NCBI GenBank assembly: GCA_914767715.1
Contig: OU612067.1
Location: forward strand, 4,650,001 to 4,714,000
Direction: 5' to 3'
DNA from: Membranipora membranacea
Taxonomy: Eukaryota > Bryozoa > Gymnolaemata > Cheilostomatida > Membraniporidae
DNA: 64,000 nucleotides
The position numbers and the translations under genes were made by a program. The notes beneath the pieces are model-generated. The model worked only from the letters and a program-made list of their open reading frames with translations, ran no database searches and was not told the origin of the DNA. Below, piece after piece: positions 13,701-26,617 of the stretch (position 1 is the first letter of the stretch; every line of letters starts with the position of its first letter).

Positions 13701-16700
13701 GCGAGGTCACAGAGATTAGAGATGCTCTACACATGGCTCAAATATTTGTATCGGCCAAGCATCGCTTTCTATTTTAGTTAATATATGGGTATCATGTGCC
13801 CTCAGGTTTGGCCTTCGTCTCAAGTTCAACCCTCATACACACATCGTGACTAGTGTGATTATAGTACGAGGATATGGTACTACCACTGTTATTAGTGGTC
13901 TCGAGTACCCATGTACCGCAGTCAACACCATTTTGATTCACCTGACATGGCCCGATGTGTAACGTATTAACTTTTAAAATTATAATGCAGTATATGGGCC
14001 GATAGCTATGTTTATTCATCGATCATGATTGTGGCTGATAGTAAAGCTTAACAGCGCTTTATCACTCAGTTGACAAACAACGATTCATTCATCAGGCGAT
14101 ATGATCACTGAGATATTACTGGCTAAGAGCCAGCCGGGCTAACCTACCCTGCTTTATCAACATGCATGCCATTTTGTGGTTAGGGAATCCTACAGCGAAA
14201 AGTATGATGAGAATATCTGAATATATAGGATATGGTTTCAATGAAAATGTAAATTTCAAGCATAAAGCTTCTGAACAAAGACATGGCTACTTCCTTGTAT
14301 GATAGTTTATAGGTCAATACCGGTACTCTTCCATTTAGTATCTTTGGTCTAACTGTGTATTTATTGACACTAGTTATTAGTACATGGAAACCCATTTTAG
14401 GTTCACAAAACGAGATTTGGATGCATATAATCTTAATTTATTACAGCGAGGAGAGACGGCATCTAGAATGATGACTGGAGGTCTGGGACCTATAAAATAC
14501 AAGCAGACAATTCTACAACGATATCTAAATGACACTATAAAATACGGTAATACCACATCTCATTATCCAGAAATCGCCACTGGCTTCTCAGCTCCAGGTG
14601 GGTGTGGCCTACCTACAACAGGAAACGGATGGAATAGCTATATGAACAATAAACAGAGGTTACTGTCCGGGTCATCAGGTGGTGAGGAGACACCAAGCGA
14701 TGACTGTATGTCACCCAACCCAAGATCGCCACAAAACACCCCTACACACTTATTATGGAACGGTTAGTTTTATAGTAACTGTATTCCTATCAACCTATCT
14801 TACCTGGTTCTATCTGTAATAGGGGATTATGATAGAAAATGCAAAGAGAAAATGAAAACGCTCTTAGGTCTCCAAAGTTGTGAAAGAGATTCTAAGTTAG
14901 GCTTCGTAGTCACCTGGCAAACAGTGATTTCTCAATCCAACCAGATCAAATGAAACCAAGCTACAACATAAGGTTATTTTTGAACAACTTATGGACATCA
15001 CCTTGTTCCGCATTTCGGTCAAGAATTTCATACCATAAAAAACCTGAAATTCTATGGAAAGGATCTCCGATCAAAAAAGGTGATAACACCACTTAACCCT
15101 ATGTCGCAATCAGTTATCTCTAACCACTGACCAAATTGTCTATATCATGGAGTTACATAAACTTCATTGACAATTATTTTTGTGGATAAGATGTGGCACC
15201 ATAAAATTACTGAAGTGTTAAATAGTAGTAGGTGAAAAAAATGTTATGAAGTGAAATCTTCTGTCTTTAACATTTTCATGGACGCAAGCTCTGAATGACC
15301 AGTTATATCAATTTTTGATGTTTATGTAGCATGACTAATTGAAATTTTGTCCAAAAACAAACTACTCCTAACCGAAAAATTGACATCAGAGGTAATGACG
15401 CCCTGAATTGAGAACAAAGCGTTGGCAAAAAAATGGTTTTATAACATCCACAGACATCACTGCCTAGGGATTATTCACTGAGGAACGTTAACCTCTTTTG
15501 GGGGGCTACTAAAACAGTTTTGAACAATAGATGGTTCAAGGCCCCTAAATTTTATGGTGAATAACCGGTATTGTTTGTCATTTTGTCTGCAGCTATGGAG
15601 GTATTGACTCCACTCTATAAATCATTATCAGTGTAGTGTGATTGTTTGCAGCTAATTTGGTGGTCTTTTCTAGATCATCTTTTCTTACCCTGGGCTATTT
15701 GATGAACTGGCTATGATCCATGTTACTAAATTAAAATTCAAGTTGAGTGGACAATTTTCATGGAACAAGTTGAAAATCTTGCCAATATTCATCGCACATG
15801 TCTGCAATATGCATGCGCTTTTCATAACCTGAATTTTTGTACAATTGTGAGATGTCAAATTTTGGCACAAATGTCTTCATTTAAGTTTGGTTCTACAGGC
15901 AGTACAAAGAAGATTCAAAAATAGATCATGTTTACAAGTAAGGACAAGCTTGGCCTAGTTTATCTTGATCAAGATCTTCTATGTTTTAAAACAGTGGCCA
16001 CGCGTTTTTAGAATTAGAAGATTTTTGAATGGTCAGCAGCTATGCACACCACTTGGTGTTCACCAGTGAGCCAGCGTGACAAGGCTAGGTTGTTGCCCCT
16101 AAATTCCCACACCTTACAACACACAAAAAGGTGACACTGATTGGATGATGAGGTGAAAACCTGCCCAAGTATGTGGCTGTAATTCAGTCTGAATGTAAGC
16201 TTGGCAGCTGCTGCTGCAGCTTATGAGCCTGAGTCATACTTAGTATACCTTCTCTGAAGTGTCAGACTGAATGAATGGGTCTTAACAATATAATATTAAT
16301 TCTATATTGCTCAATACTAGCCAGCTATAATTATCACTAAATCCTGAACATTGAGCTTTTATTGACAATAATAAAACTAGACATACAGCAGCAGTGTGTT
16401 AATCTGTGTGTGGCAGCATGTGTGTGTACAGGCTTCAGACATGCAAACATCCGCTGCTGCTGCTTTATTATCAAGACATTGAAATTGGAATTGCGCTCGC
16501 AGCCATACTGCCTGAAAGGTGAAAGCTTGGTGCTTGAAAGAAAAGTAATGCATTCTGCCTCTATTATATCATCTTACTAAGTGCTATCATCATGTGATGT
16601 GGGTCCTTTCTTGTCCATTGAAACTTTATCCAACAGTGATGCATTTGCACTGGGATAGTGCCTGAAAATTCTACCATAAAAATCTCAACCTTCTCAATGT

Positions 16701-18028
16701 TGTTTGATTGGTCTTTTTGAAACAAGAATGTTTATTAAACCCCTTCAGCAAAAGTATGAAGGTGTACGGGGAGGGGGAGATAACAAGATACTCAGTTCAG
16801 GTTTCAAGTCTGTGCGACAATTGTGGGAAACTATGACCTGACACAGAAAACATGCTAACCTATTCAGCTGGAAAACTTATGGGATTATCCTTGAAAGGAT
16901 TCCCCCTAGAGATTTGACGTCATTTCTTTGTCCCATATGATAATAACTCAGTCGTGAGAACACGAAATATTGGCATTTGAACAGCTTGAACTTAAATTTG
17001 CAGCAGAATATGCCAGCTTAGTTGGTCCACTGGTTAAGGTTCTTGGTTCTAAAACGGAATTTGAGGTCCTTGTCTAGGCATTATTTTTAGATTATCACAG
17101 TTCTCATTTACATAGTGTACACTAAGCATTATATAACGACATAGAATGGACAGAATTTAGAGAAGACAATTTCCATTTTGGCTTGGGTATGGCTTGGGTA
17201 TAGCAATTCTTTCTCACGGTCATAAATTCCCACATAATAGGACATGGGAAGCTGAAAATCAGGTGTTATGTGCTTTTAGAACCCAGCTTTTTCTAGAGAT
17301 TTAAAAAATTCTCACACTTCACATCAAACCCTACCACAGACAATACAGCCTTAACTCGACATTTGGTGATCGATTCATTTTGCGTAATATTACTATATAG
17401 ACACATGATGTATACATGTTGACAGCACTGTTGACAACCTGTCAACTCAATACATTCATAAATTTTGAAATGATTGAGAAACCAAGTCTCACTGTTTTGT
17501 ATATTTTATTATTTCAGATGAATTGAGGGATCTGCAGGATTTTGTGACTAAGAACTCACCAAGACAGAGTAGGGAGAATGTAAGGAGTAATCAACATATC
17601 AGGTTAGTTTGTCCCACCGAGTATTTAGCTGCGAGTATTCAGTGTCCGGCTCATTTAGAGTTCTCACGGAAACTTGTACTGTATAACTTGATGAATTCGG
17701 TGTCTGGTGTAATAAGAGTCCGCACTGAATCTTGTGTGATTACCTCTAACCACTGATATATATTCATATCAATTCATATCAATGCCTCACCCATAAAGTG
17801 AAGATCTCCTGAGTACAAATGGGAAGAATTGTCTTTACCCATAGCCTGTATAATTGTTGGTACAATTAAATCACTGTGTTGCACTTTTCGCTCTACCATC
17901 TCACCACTGTTTGGCCTGTTTATATCCCTCTACTATCTACTTGTAGGTCTTTATATGATGGTTTGAATGCTAAGGAGTTGGGCGCTGTAATGGCTCTAAC
18001 TGACCTGGCACTAGGAACCGCTCGCTAG
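10739..18028 (+). CDS. MKX: Mohawk (MKX) TALE-class homeobox transcription factor
   Basis: Nuclear DNA-binding regulator. Six coding exons join in phase: 10739-10971, 12336-12501, 12809-13111, 14447-14762, 17518-17602 and 17947-18028, giving 394 residues. The start is the first ATG of an acidic exon with good context. Exons 2-3 encode the homeodomain. PYPTKADK is the TALE three-residue loop extension between helices 1 and 2. NNWFANARRRLKNTVR is recognition helix 3 followed by the Mohawk/Iroquois-type extension. Exon 3 then has an Ala/Glu/Arg-rich region ending in a His run. Exon 4 has KYKQTILQRYLNDTIKYG, equivalent to the conserved MKX repressor segment with R-Y-L-N-D. The last exon encodes LGAVMALTDLALG, the C-terminal MKX motif. 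These three downstream motifs separate it from Iroquois genes. The gene appears intact. Confidence 0.95.
13420..13515. repeat. 13-bp minisatellite in MKX intron 3
   Basis: Five or more copies of ggcgagcaggcaa in tandem, decaying at both ends into gcaaggcgatcagg variants. GC-rich against an AT-rich background. Confidence 0.9.
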
Positions 18029-18820
18029 GATGATTCATATTTTCACAGCAGCATTAATTTTGTACATTTTGTAATCTATCGCAAAAGGTAACCTTTTGTA
18101 TGTTAATATGTATGTGTTAATGTACTTAACCCATGGTCTACACACCAGTTATAATTTACCCAAAACTGTCTTAGTTTTTTGTTACAAGAGATAAGCCAGC
18201 TTACCAAGTAAGAATTGTCTTCCAGATTTGCTCATACCATTGTCTATACTAACGCATTACGCACATATCTCATATATTATTATAACTTTCATGTAATATC
18301 TGGCATTTGCTTCATCGTATTAAAACTGTCTATGTTTACTTCAGTGTATTGAGACTTGTTTAAAAGAGTATTGACTCTTACATACTTAGACCGGCGGCTG
18401 ATTTCTTGTGTTTGATATATTCAAACTTTAACTCTGTGTGTACTCGCTGTGTATAATTAGTGCATATCTTAATTTAATGTGCAATTTGAATGAAATATTG
18501 GTGCAGAACTTAAAGCACACTTAGCTAGTCAGACATAATCTATTTTTCCGCTATCTTTGTTCATTTGTTGATATATACTTTACAAACGTTGAGTTGTCTC
18601 ATCTTTCTCTGTGGTGTTGTAACTCAAAAAGCAATAGATTTGAGCAAGTCCGACAAAGTGTACCAAAGTATACCAGGGACCAACTTAATGTAATTTAAAT
18701 TTGTAAGGGTTTGATTGTGATGGGCTCTATGAAACTAAGACCAATTTTTCCTCTTTTCTGTTTTGTTTATGTTAAACCATCTGTATGTTTTGTGTAATGT
18801 ATTAAATATGTAAATATACA

Positions 18821-18826
18821 AATAAA
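18821..18826 (+). promoter_or_regulatory. Poly(A) signal, likely for MKX
   Basis: AATAAA about 790 bases after the MKX stop codon, with no competing gene between. A 3' UTR of this length is inferred. Confidence 0.6.
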
Positions 18827-18839
18827 TTTAAACCAGACA

Positions 18840-19470
18840 ATGCCTTGTCAACAACACTGCCACCCATCATTGCTCATAGCAAGGACATCAAAGTTAAGTT
18901 ATATTGATTGATAAAGAGACGAAATCTATGCATTTGTTGCTTTCATCAAAATGATTGCATGAACACAATTGCTGGGCTAAATGTTCAGCTTGAATATTTT
19001 TTATTTGTTTTGTGATGGTTTAGTATTAATCGGTTTTAGTTCAGACAGGGAGTTCGGGATCCCAAACTCCCTGGTTCAGACTTGCCTATCACCTGAGTTA
19101 TCTTCTCTTTAATACGTGTCAAGACAACTCCGAACTCTTGTGTTTTTATTTATTTCATTTATATAGCCATTCACTTAGTGTATCAAGCATAGCATTTGAT
19201 GAAACGTAAGCAGTGATACCTGCTAAGGATACATCCGGCTAGGGGAGAAAGGTGAGAAAAGCAGTGATATCATCATACAGAGCTTACATAAATCCCTTAG
19301 TGTTTTAGCTTGGATGCACAGAGTATCAAAATCAGATGGATTTGTAGAATCACATTGTGATAAGATGCACTGGGCTTTTTTCACAGCCAAAGTAGGATCA
19401 GCACAAAATCCATTTACCGCATATACTATACAACATTTTTCACCTTTATCGCAGGTTTCGTTTTCCTCAG
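18840..19470. other. Intergenic, no gene seen
   Basis: No supported coding region. A 28-bp interrupted palindrome around 19048-19076 (cagggagtt ... aactccctg) is the only local structure. The word aactccctc recurs near 21750-21790. Confidence 0.4.
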
Positions 19471-19981
19471 TCAGACACTGTTCGAGTGTAAGGCCAGAGA
19501 CAGTTTGATGTTCTCGTCATCAGACACCAGATCGCAGTAGTTGTTGTGTGCGAGTATGAACTCATCGCGAGTACTAACCAGTTCGTCATATAGTTGTATA
19601 TGCCCATCTAGCTTGAGACGGGGCTTGACGAGTTGTTGAGTAATCGTGATGATCTTTGCCTTCAGTTTGGTGCGATGAGATTTTGCGTTAGTGATTGATT
19701 CTTCCTCCATACTGCTGTCTCACCTCTACTATTTGGTACTGTTCTGGGATTACGCTTGTGGACTGATTGTTGGCAACAGGACAAAGTAATATCACAAATT
19801 CTTGCTTTTTATTGTACCCTGTAATAAAGAACATATAATTGAAATCCGGTATTTGTCCATTATATTTCTCACTGAGTAATTGCATCAAACGTGTATTATA
19901 GATTAGACCAAGTTTGGTCCATGTGCCTGCATTCCGAGTCGCTCCCGATCCAGTGGAAGGGAGCAACAGGAATGCAGGCAA
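19471..19981 (-). CDS. Two overlapping unidentified minus-strand reading frames, possible retroelement relic
   Basis: The first frame (19981-19688) contains TKLGLIYNTRLMQLLSEKY and DFNYMFFITGYNKKQEF. The second (19710-19471) starts MEEESITNAKSHRTKLKAK and has LYDELVSTRDEF. They overlap by 23 bases in different frames, so they are either one frameshifted coding region or two exons. The Lys/Arg-rich helical start of the second is vaguely like BEL/Pao retroelement N-termini, but I would not assign it. A short inverted repeat (ctgcattcc ... ggaatgcag) sits at the upstream end, near 19928-19977. Function unknown. Confidence 0.3.
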
Positions 19982-20094
19982 TTGGATTAAACTTGTTCTA
20001 GTTATAGATAGGTCAATTAATGAAATGACATGATTGACAGTTGTCAGCCGTGTGATAATAATCTAGCCGAATAGTTTTTATTTCGAGCTTATTA

Positions 20095-20175
20095 TTGTTC
20101 TCAGACTTTCCCTCGCCTGGGGGGGGGGGGAAGGGGGGTCAGGCGAGGGGCAAAAGTCTTGGGGGCTCAGAATAG
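20095..20175. repeat. G-tract enclosed in an inverted repeat
   Basis: Runs of about eleven and six G's are flanked by ccctcgcctg on the left and caggcgaggg on the right. Weaker symmetry continues outward through agactt/aagtct-like and ctcaga-like words. It may be the tip of a foldback element or a G-quadruplex-forming hairpin. Confidence 0.55.
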
Positions 20176-20593
20176 CCTATTATATATATACTATAGGTAG
20201 CCATTAGCCCTAATAGACATTCTCTGATTGAAATTCCCATTAGGATTTCCTAAGAGGAATTCCCTAAATTGAAATTCAATAATAGAGATGCTTTCCATAA
20301 TGTGTGAATGAAGTTGTGAAAGATGTGACTGGGGAAAAGGCGATAGGGAATGAGTGAGAAAGCGATGGAAGAAAAAGGAAACATAAGTCACTTTACCCTA
20401 TTGGTGATCTTGCGTTGAAATTATTGTGTAGAGCCAAAAATTCCCTATGATCATATTTGGTGAATTTTTCTAGAAAAATTTAATTACCAATGCTGCCACT
20501 ACCAAATATATTATATATATTGTATATAGTGATCAGTGACACTTTTGCACGAATATTCATTATTTTCACATACGTTTTTATATCGAATTGTAG

Positions 20594-22280
20594 GACTATA
20601 AGAAGATCACTGGTAAGAAAGGTCACCCTACCATTTCCTCAATAACCTACCGCAGCAGGCGCTCGACACAATATAGCGGGTAAGTGAAATCTCAACTGTA
20701 TATCATAAAGCTACTTTGCAAAACGCACTTCATTTAACGGATTGCAATTATTGTAGCCCAACTGAAACAAGATTATGCAGAAACATTGGAAAACACAGCT
20801 AACTTTCCTGGTTGGAAGGATGACAGGTATATATAGGGATTTCCATCAGGAGTTAATGAAGAATTCGTCAGGGTTTGTAGACTGAACCTCAATTACAATC
20901 ACTAACACGCCATATTTACTAAATTTGTATTTACACCAATTACTAACTGCATACAAAAATTGAAAAATGCTCATTTACAAAATTAGAACGGCCACTTCAG
21001 TTACAATCATGGTAAAAAAAGTAGAAAAAGGAAAATATCATAAAGTTTATGACTTATAATTAAACAGCCATTTAATTAGCTATCACCTAGAAATTGATTA
21101 TTATCATTATCATAAAAAGTCTGCCTAGAAAACCCAAGGTGTTGCTTGCAAACATACAGACGGTCTTCATATCGAGCAGGTGAAATATACTAGTACAGCC
21201 CGAATACCTAAAAAAATAGGACAACTTTTCATTATCTAGACCTATTCGCAAAAAGTCTTCTCTACACAAACTACAATTACATAAACCACCATTTATGATC
21301 TTCCAGACCTAACAGGTCCTATCCTCTCACAAACAACAGCACAGTACGAATATAACGATAAAAATGTATTCATCTACAATGGAAAATTTTGGAATTCATT
21401 TTCTATAACCAAATTTACGAGATGCCCTTTTTTTCCGATAGGAATTCCAGAAGAAATGCATTGTGGGATACTCCTTTGCCTCATTCTCTATTTTAACATG
21501 GTTTTATGATAATGAAGATATATAATTATATAGTCTGCTGAAAATAACAGTGTTTAGTCTTGGTTTTGGCTAACAACGCTGTAATAAAAACTTCCATTTT
21601 CTGCTGGGACATTGATAAAAATACATTTGGTCGCAGCTTTCATTATCTCTCTGGTATTGAAAGTGTTTGATAATGGAATGCGACTACCAGCTTTCCTGGA
21701 ATAGTTTAAGCGCATAATCTAGAAAAGTTATAGAATGTGTGTGTGCAATGAACTCCCTCAGGACTCCCTCATGAACTCCCTCAGGGAGTCCATTGGTGTG
21801 TGTCTGTGTTATTCTTCTATTCACAAATGTCACTATTAACAACTGATACACACCTGGTACAGATTTATCCTGACATGTTGACGTCCAAACTCTGGAAGCA
21901 GTGTAAGATTAGTAAAATCATATGATAACATTGAGAAAACATATGAATATGCAGACTACAGCGTCATCAATGAAAATGACATGCTTAGCAGTTCTCAGCA
22001 AGAAAGGCGCTTACAGCATCTTGATACACACCCACCTCCTATGAAGGCACCAAGATGCCCTTCACCAGGTATATTAGGGACATGTTTACATGAGATGGAG
22101 AAAAGAGGGATGCATTTCCATGACACTTTAGTAGAGGTGCCAGACAATATAGAAGAAATTTCTTCAAGACCTATGGTACCACTTGATCCACCGTTACCTT
22201 GTGCAGGACCATCAAGGCGCCTCGATACGAAACATTTGCAATATCCCTCCGCAACCACAGAGGGAACAGACTTGTTCTAG
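20594..22280 (+). pseudogene. ITAM-tailed receptor-like gene, copy 1, 5'-truncated and broken
   Basis: Two exons of the array gene are recognisable. A juxtamembrane exon (20594-20679, donor gtaagt) is homologous to 23777-23862 but has an in-frame TAA at 20643-20645. The tail exon (about 21912-22280) keeps Y-D-N-I (Tyr at 21921-21923), eight residues, then Y-S-V-I (Tyr at 21957-21959). It is followed by a Pro-rich stretch (HPPPMKAPRCPSPG, then VPLDPPLP) and a stop. No transmembrane exon precedes it: homology to copy 2 starts inside the preceding intron near 20540. The 5' part of the tail exon has been joined to sequence that lies more than 1 kb upstream in copy 2 (junction 21900-21918). It is best read as a partial duplicate that no longer encodes a receptor. 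Confidence 0.7.
21087..21890 (-). pseudogene. Nested antisense cysteine-rich gene, copy A (decayed)
   Basis: This is the opposite-strand partner of receptor copy 1 and is homologous to 25087-25825. A small exon (about 21890-21854, donor gtgtgt, branch-like tactaat followed by a pyrimidine-rich acceptor) is almost identical to that of copy B. The main exon keeps MCREDFLRIGLDNEKLSYFF and SGCTS. Its 5' part gains an AT-rich insertion and an early TAG (near 21495), and its middle is disordered. Function unknown; not expected to give full-length protein. Confidence 0.55.
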
Positions 22281-22999
22281 GGATTTTAAATGTCAAATAA
22301 TTGAGCATTACGTATTGATTCACCTTGAGCGTCATTAAGCTTCTTCTTTGTGGGATTATATGAGGTTTAGTGGTTTGAGGATAGAATGATGTTTTTTCCT
22401 CATATTTCTATGTCTTAAGAGCATCAACACAACGGACCAATAGCATTCCCAAACTGTATCCTAAATCTGCATAATTGTAATTGTAATCAATCAAAGCCAC
22501 ATAATACCTTTGTACACATAATACCTTATATACGTACATTGGATGCTTTTAATCCTGTACTTATAGAAAATCCTTTTGATAACAAAGAAGAGCAAAAAAT
22601 GGGCAGGTGTCTTGATTGCTCACTTTTCTCCGCTCTATCCTGTTTGGGTAGCGGGTGCCTGCCAAAGACTTTACTCTGTCGTATCCTGTCCTGAGCATCC
22701 TCCTCACTGAGGTGTCTCAGTTGTCATGAAGTGAATGAGGCAAGGCAATGAGCATAATACAATAGCATTTTCTGTTGGCTTCCAAACCATGAAGTGATAA
22801 CTGATTACAGCAGCAAGTGTGAGTTATCCCCTCCCGCTTTAATTATACAAAATCATTTTATACTGTGCAACATTTTGTAATCACATCAAGTATTTAGTAT
22901 TTTTTATACTCCCTAATTATATAACAAAATATGAATGTTGTGAGATTGAATATATTTTATATGTTAGAATCATAAAAATTTAGTATCGGTATAGAAGAA

Positions 23000-23365
23000 T
23001 CACTAAGGAGAACAGCTTACACCTCATTTATAGAAAGTGAACTGACTTTTCATCTTGCCACACTATATATACACCACACTGCCAGCGAACTGAAAACGCT
23101 CAAAAATGTCACTAAGCCATCCAGCTATCTTGGCAGGCTTGATCTCTGGAGCCTCGATTACATATACACTCAGACTTTTAAAAAGCGAGTCACGCAAATA
23201 TATAGCAAACAAGATCCATTAATTGATTTTGACAGACTACCATCGGGCAGGTTCCGCTCTCTAAAGCGGCGCACCAATTTAAGAAAAAATTGTTTTAGAT
23301 CTGTTCCCATTGATTTATTAAATAAAGTGTTTTCTCATAATTTTAACACAGCTTTCACTATATAA
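23000..23365 (+). mobile_element. LINE 3' coding fragment (L2/CR1-like), family different from the 35-kb element
   Basis: An uninterrupted frame of about 120 codons up to TAA at 23363-23365 encodes AYTSFIESELTFHL, RLPSGRFRS and NCFRSVPIDLLN. These align with the C-terminal end of the 34800-37583 LINE (AYTSFLESVLQYHL, QLPSGRYRV, HCFRSLCVKLLN). It is a 5'-truncated insertion just upstream of the copy 2 transmembrane exon, where ectodomain exons would be expected. No disabling mutation is visible, so it may be recent. Confidence 0.8.
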
Positions 23366-24039
23366 TTTTACGTTTTGGTTATGAGTTCAAGTGATTTTTT
23401 AAAAAATAACAAATTCACACTGGGGCACTCAATGTGGTTGGCACATTCAATGGCACAAAAAAATGAAGCCATAAAATTCCCATTCCAGTAATATTCACTG
23501 TTTTTTTCAGGTGATCCGCGTCTTACTGCAGTACGTCCATCACTTATTAGAAGAATTAAAGCAACCTGGATACCTACCTTTGCTGGAGTTTTCGGTGCAC
23601 TTTCTATGCTTATCGGACTACTGGGAGTGATTTATCCTCACTATAGACTGAGGTCAGTTCAGAATCAGCAGGCTAGATGGGCATGCAGTTGTAATTTTTG
23701 TTACTCATGACCTATATTCGGGAAGTATGGAAGCTTATTCATTTTTTTCACATTATGTTTTTATATTGAATTGTAGGACTAGAAGAAGATCACTGGTAAA
23801 AAAGGTCACGCGACCATTACCTCAATTACCTACTGCAACGGGCACTCGGCACAATATGGAGGGGAAGTAAAATCTCAACTGTATATCATAAAACTATTTT
23901 TGCAAAACGCACTTCATTTTGCGGATTGCCATGATTGTTGCACAATTGAAACAAGATTATGCAGAATCATTGCACAACACAGCTAACATCCCTTGGTTAA
24001 GATGATCACCGGTATTTATCTTATGAAATTCATCAGGAA

Positions 24040-24833
24040 TTATGAAATTTTCAGATGAGAGACACGCATTATCTGAAAACCTCCATCGAACAATTTTCTT
24101 TGCAATCTTTCTATAATTTTCAATAGCCTACCGCAACATATCGGGTCTGCAAACAATTTAAAGTTATTCCGACAATATGCATTCATGTGTTTCATGTCTA
24201 AGACATGATCATTTTCATCTTCCATATTTCTTCGTTATTCATTTATTCCATATTTATTTATTTTTGTCCCAATTATTGATGCAAGCCTTATGCCTTTAAA
24301 ATTAGAACGTGATACACGGCTTGGAAAAAGTGAGGGATTGATGCTATCCAAGGAAAAAATACAGGTTCTCCCTAGCGAACTTTGGTGCCAAACTATACAA
24401 TGACTTGCCCCCGAACATCAAGCTGTGCCGTGATCTCAAATCCTTAGTTAGCCGTCAGAAGCCACATTTTTAGTGTATAAACCTTTCTACTTTTTAATAC
24501 TTGCATTTTTATTCTTCATTTTCTCTATAAAATAGTAAATTTTTAATACTAGCATTGTTATTCTTTATTTTTCTCCATGGAAAAGCAATTTCTTTTTAAT
24601 TGCGATTATCTCATTTACCTGTATTCTTTGTATTTTTATACCTTTTTGTGTTCCTATTGTTTCACACACACTTTAATAACTTACTCAATTTGCATTTCTC
24701 TTTTAAAAGAAAATCTTTTTATCTTTGTTTTCTGGACAAAAGGCCCTGGACTTATAATTCACCAGAATAAATATGTAATATAATAGGAAGAACATCATTT
24801 TAATGATGAAGATTGCTTGTCAATAGACTTTTA
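24040..24833 (+). mobile_element. Interspersed retroelement 3' region with nested LINE tail
   Basis: The stretches 24040-24240 and 24785-24833 match 50715-51001, including the hairpin aacatcat...atgatgaag and an A-rich end. That makes this a dispersed retroelement with a poly(A)-like tail. Between them, 24370-24472 encodes the LINE-type ending FGAKLYNDLPPNIKL...KPHF followed by a stop, plus an AT-rich 3' UTR, which looks like a second element inserted in the first. Everything lies in the intron of receptor copy 2. On the minus strand 24225-24040 is also open, and its codons partly match the 50.8-kb copy. Confidence 0.55.
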
Positions 24834-25086
24834 AAAAAAAGAAGGAATTAGTAGAGAATTTCTCAGGGTTTGTTGACTGAACTACAATTACGATCGATAA
24901 CTATAACATGTCATATTTACTGAATTTGTATTTAGACCAAAAACTTACTGCTTACAATATATGAAAAATTTTCATTTACAAAATTAGAACAGCCATTTCA
25001 GTCACAGTCATGGTAAAAAAACTAGCAAGGGAAAATATCATAACATGTATTACTGATAGCTTAGTGGCTTTTTATCTAGCTATCAC

Positions 25087-25825
25087 TCATATATTGATTG
25101 CTATTTTTATCATAAATAGTCTGTCTATGAAACCCAAGGTGTCATATCGAGCAGGTGAAATATTTCGGACATCGTTCATACTAGTACAGCCCGAACACCT
25201 CAAAAAATAGGACAACTTTTCATTATCTAGACCTATTCGCAAAAAGTCTTCTCTGCACATACTGCAGTTACACAAACCACCAAATGATCTTCCAGACCTA
25301 ACAGGTCCTATCCTCTCACAGGCATTATCACAATCTTCACCTGTTGATTCCCACAACCTCACTCCAGTGGTCTGTAAAATGTACTGATCTACAATTGAAA
25401 ATGTTTGGATGAATTTTCTATAACCATTCAAGAGATGCCCTAGTTTTTGATGGGAACTCCAGAAGAAATGCATAGTGGGATAGTCAAATGCCTCATTTTC
25501 TACTTTTACATGGTCCCATGACATGAAGTCTGCTAAAAATAATATTGTTTGGAGTTGATTGTGGCTAAGTCAGCGTTGTAGCAAAAAAAAATCCATTGCC
25601 TGTTGGGCCGGACATTAATAAAAGATACAGCGTTTCATTATCAACAACTTTCAAAACCAGAGTGGTAGATAATGGAATGCGACTACCAGCTATCCGGGAA
25701 TAGTTTAAGTGCATAACCTAGAAAAGCTTTAGAGTGTGTGTTATTCTTGTATTCACAAATGACACTATTAACAACTGATACACACCTGGTACAGATTTAT
25801 CCTGACATGTTGACGTCCAAACTCT
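25087..25825 (-). CDS. Nested antisense cysteine-rich protein, copy B
   Basis: Two exons on the strand opposite the receptor, inside its last intron. A small exon (about 25825-25786, donor gtgtgt) joins in phase to the main exon (25532-25087, stop after INI). The joined codon gives P-A-D-F, the same junction residues as copy C. The main exon has DCDNACERIG, then LCNCSMCREDFLRIG, then LSYFLRCSGC. The pattern C-x3-C, C-x-C-x2-C, L-x-x-x-x-x-x-G-C is shared with copy C. No domain family is recognised and no ATG or signal peptide is visible in these exons, so further 5' exons must exist. The reading frame is intact. The Cys spacing suggests a disulfide-bonded secreted or ectodomain module; this is inference. 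Confidence 0.55.
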
Positions 25826-26617
25826 GGAAGCAGTGTAAGATGTGAAAAGTAGTATAACTAAGGACAAGATATTAATATTCATCGTGTCTTAGGATACGAG
25901 TTCGGAGGGTTAACACCAGCCACTGAATGATCCTACCATATTATCGTACAGCTGTAACTGTTTTTCGTTCTTATATATCACCATAAACTTGAGTAACAGT
26001 AAATCCATTAATCTGCATTGACATCTTTTCTAAGTGGTCTTACGTAGTTGTGTTAAAAAGTCAAACTTGCCTGTTTGACAGTTCAATGGACATGGGATTG
26101 GGAAGCGGGAGGGGGAGGGGCATATAACATGAAGAGAGGCTAACTATAATCAGTAAACATCATAGATCTCAAGCTAAAGCACTGTGGGTATGCTAAATCA
26201 CTAATACAGGATCCAGGTTTGGATAAATCCACAAAGATGAGCTGTAGGCTGAGTCAGAAGCCCATCAGATCATAACTTATCATCATACAGGCTATAACCA
26301 AAACAACATTGCAGCCTTTTTGGACGAGGGGAACTAAAACAAAGGTCTGGGGTGCCAAAGCCTTCCAATGCTATAACTACCCCTCGGATTTGTGTTTGGA
26401 AATAATTTGCCGTAGGGTCGCGTATTGTAGCTGCATGGTTAATGTCCATGAGTGGTTAAAACTTAGTCAAGCATACCGCGGTTATAATAAGGGCATTGTT
26501 TCCAAATTCTATAGGCAGGCGGCTAATGAGTGAACCAAGGTGTAAAAGTCTTTTTTATTATTTTTATTAACAATATCCGACCTCAGAAGAGACATATAAA
26601 ATTGGAGAGCTCAATGT

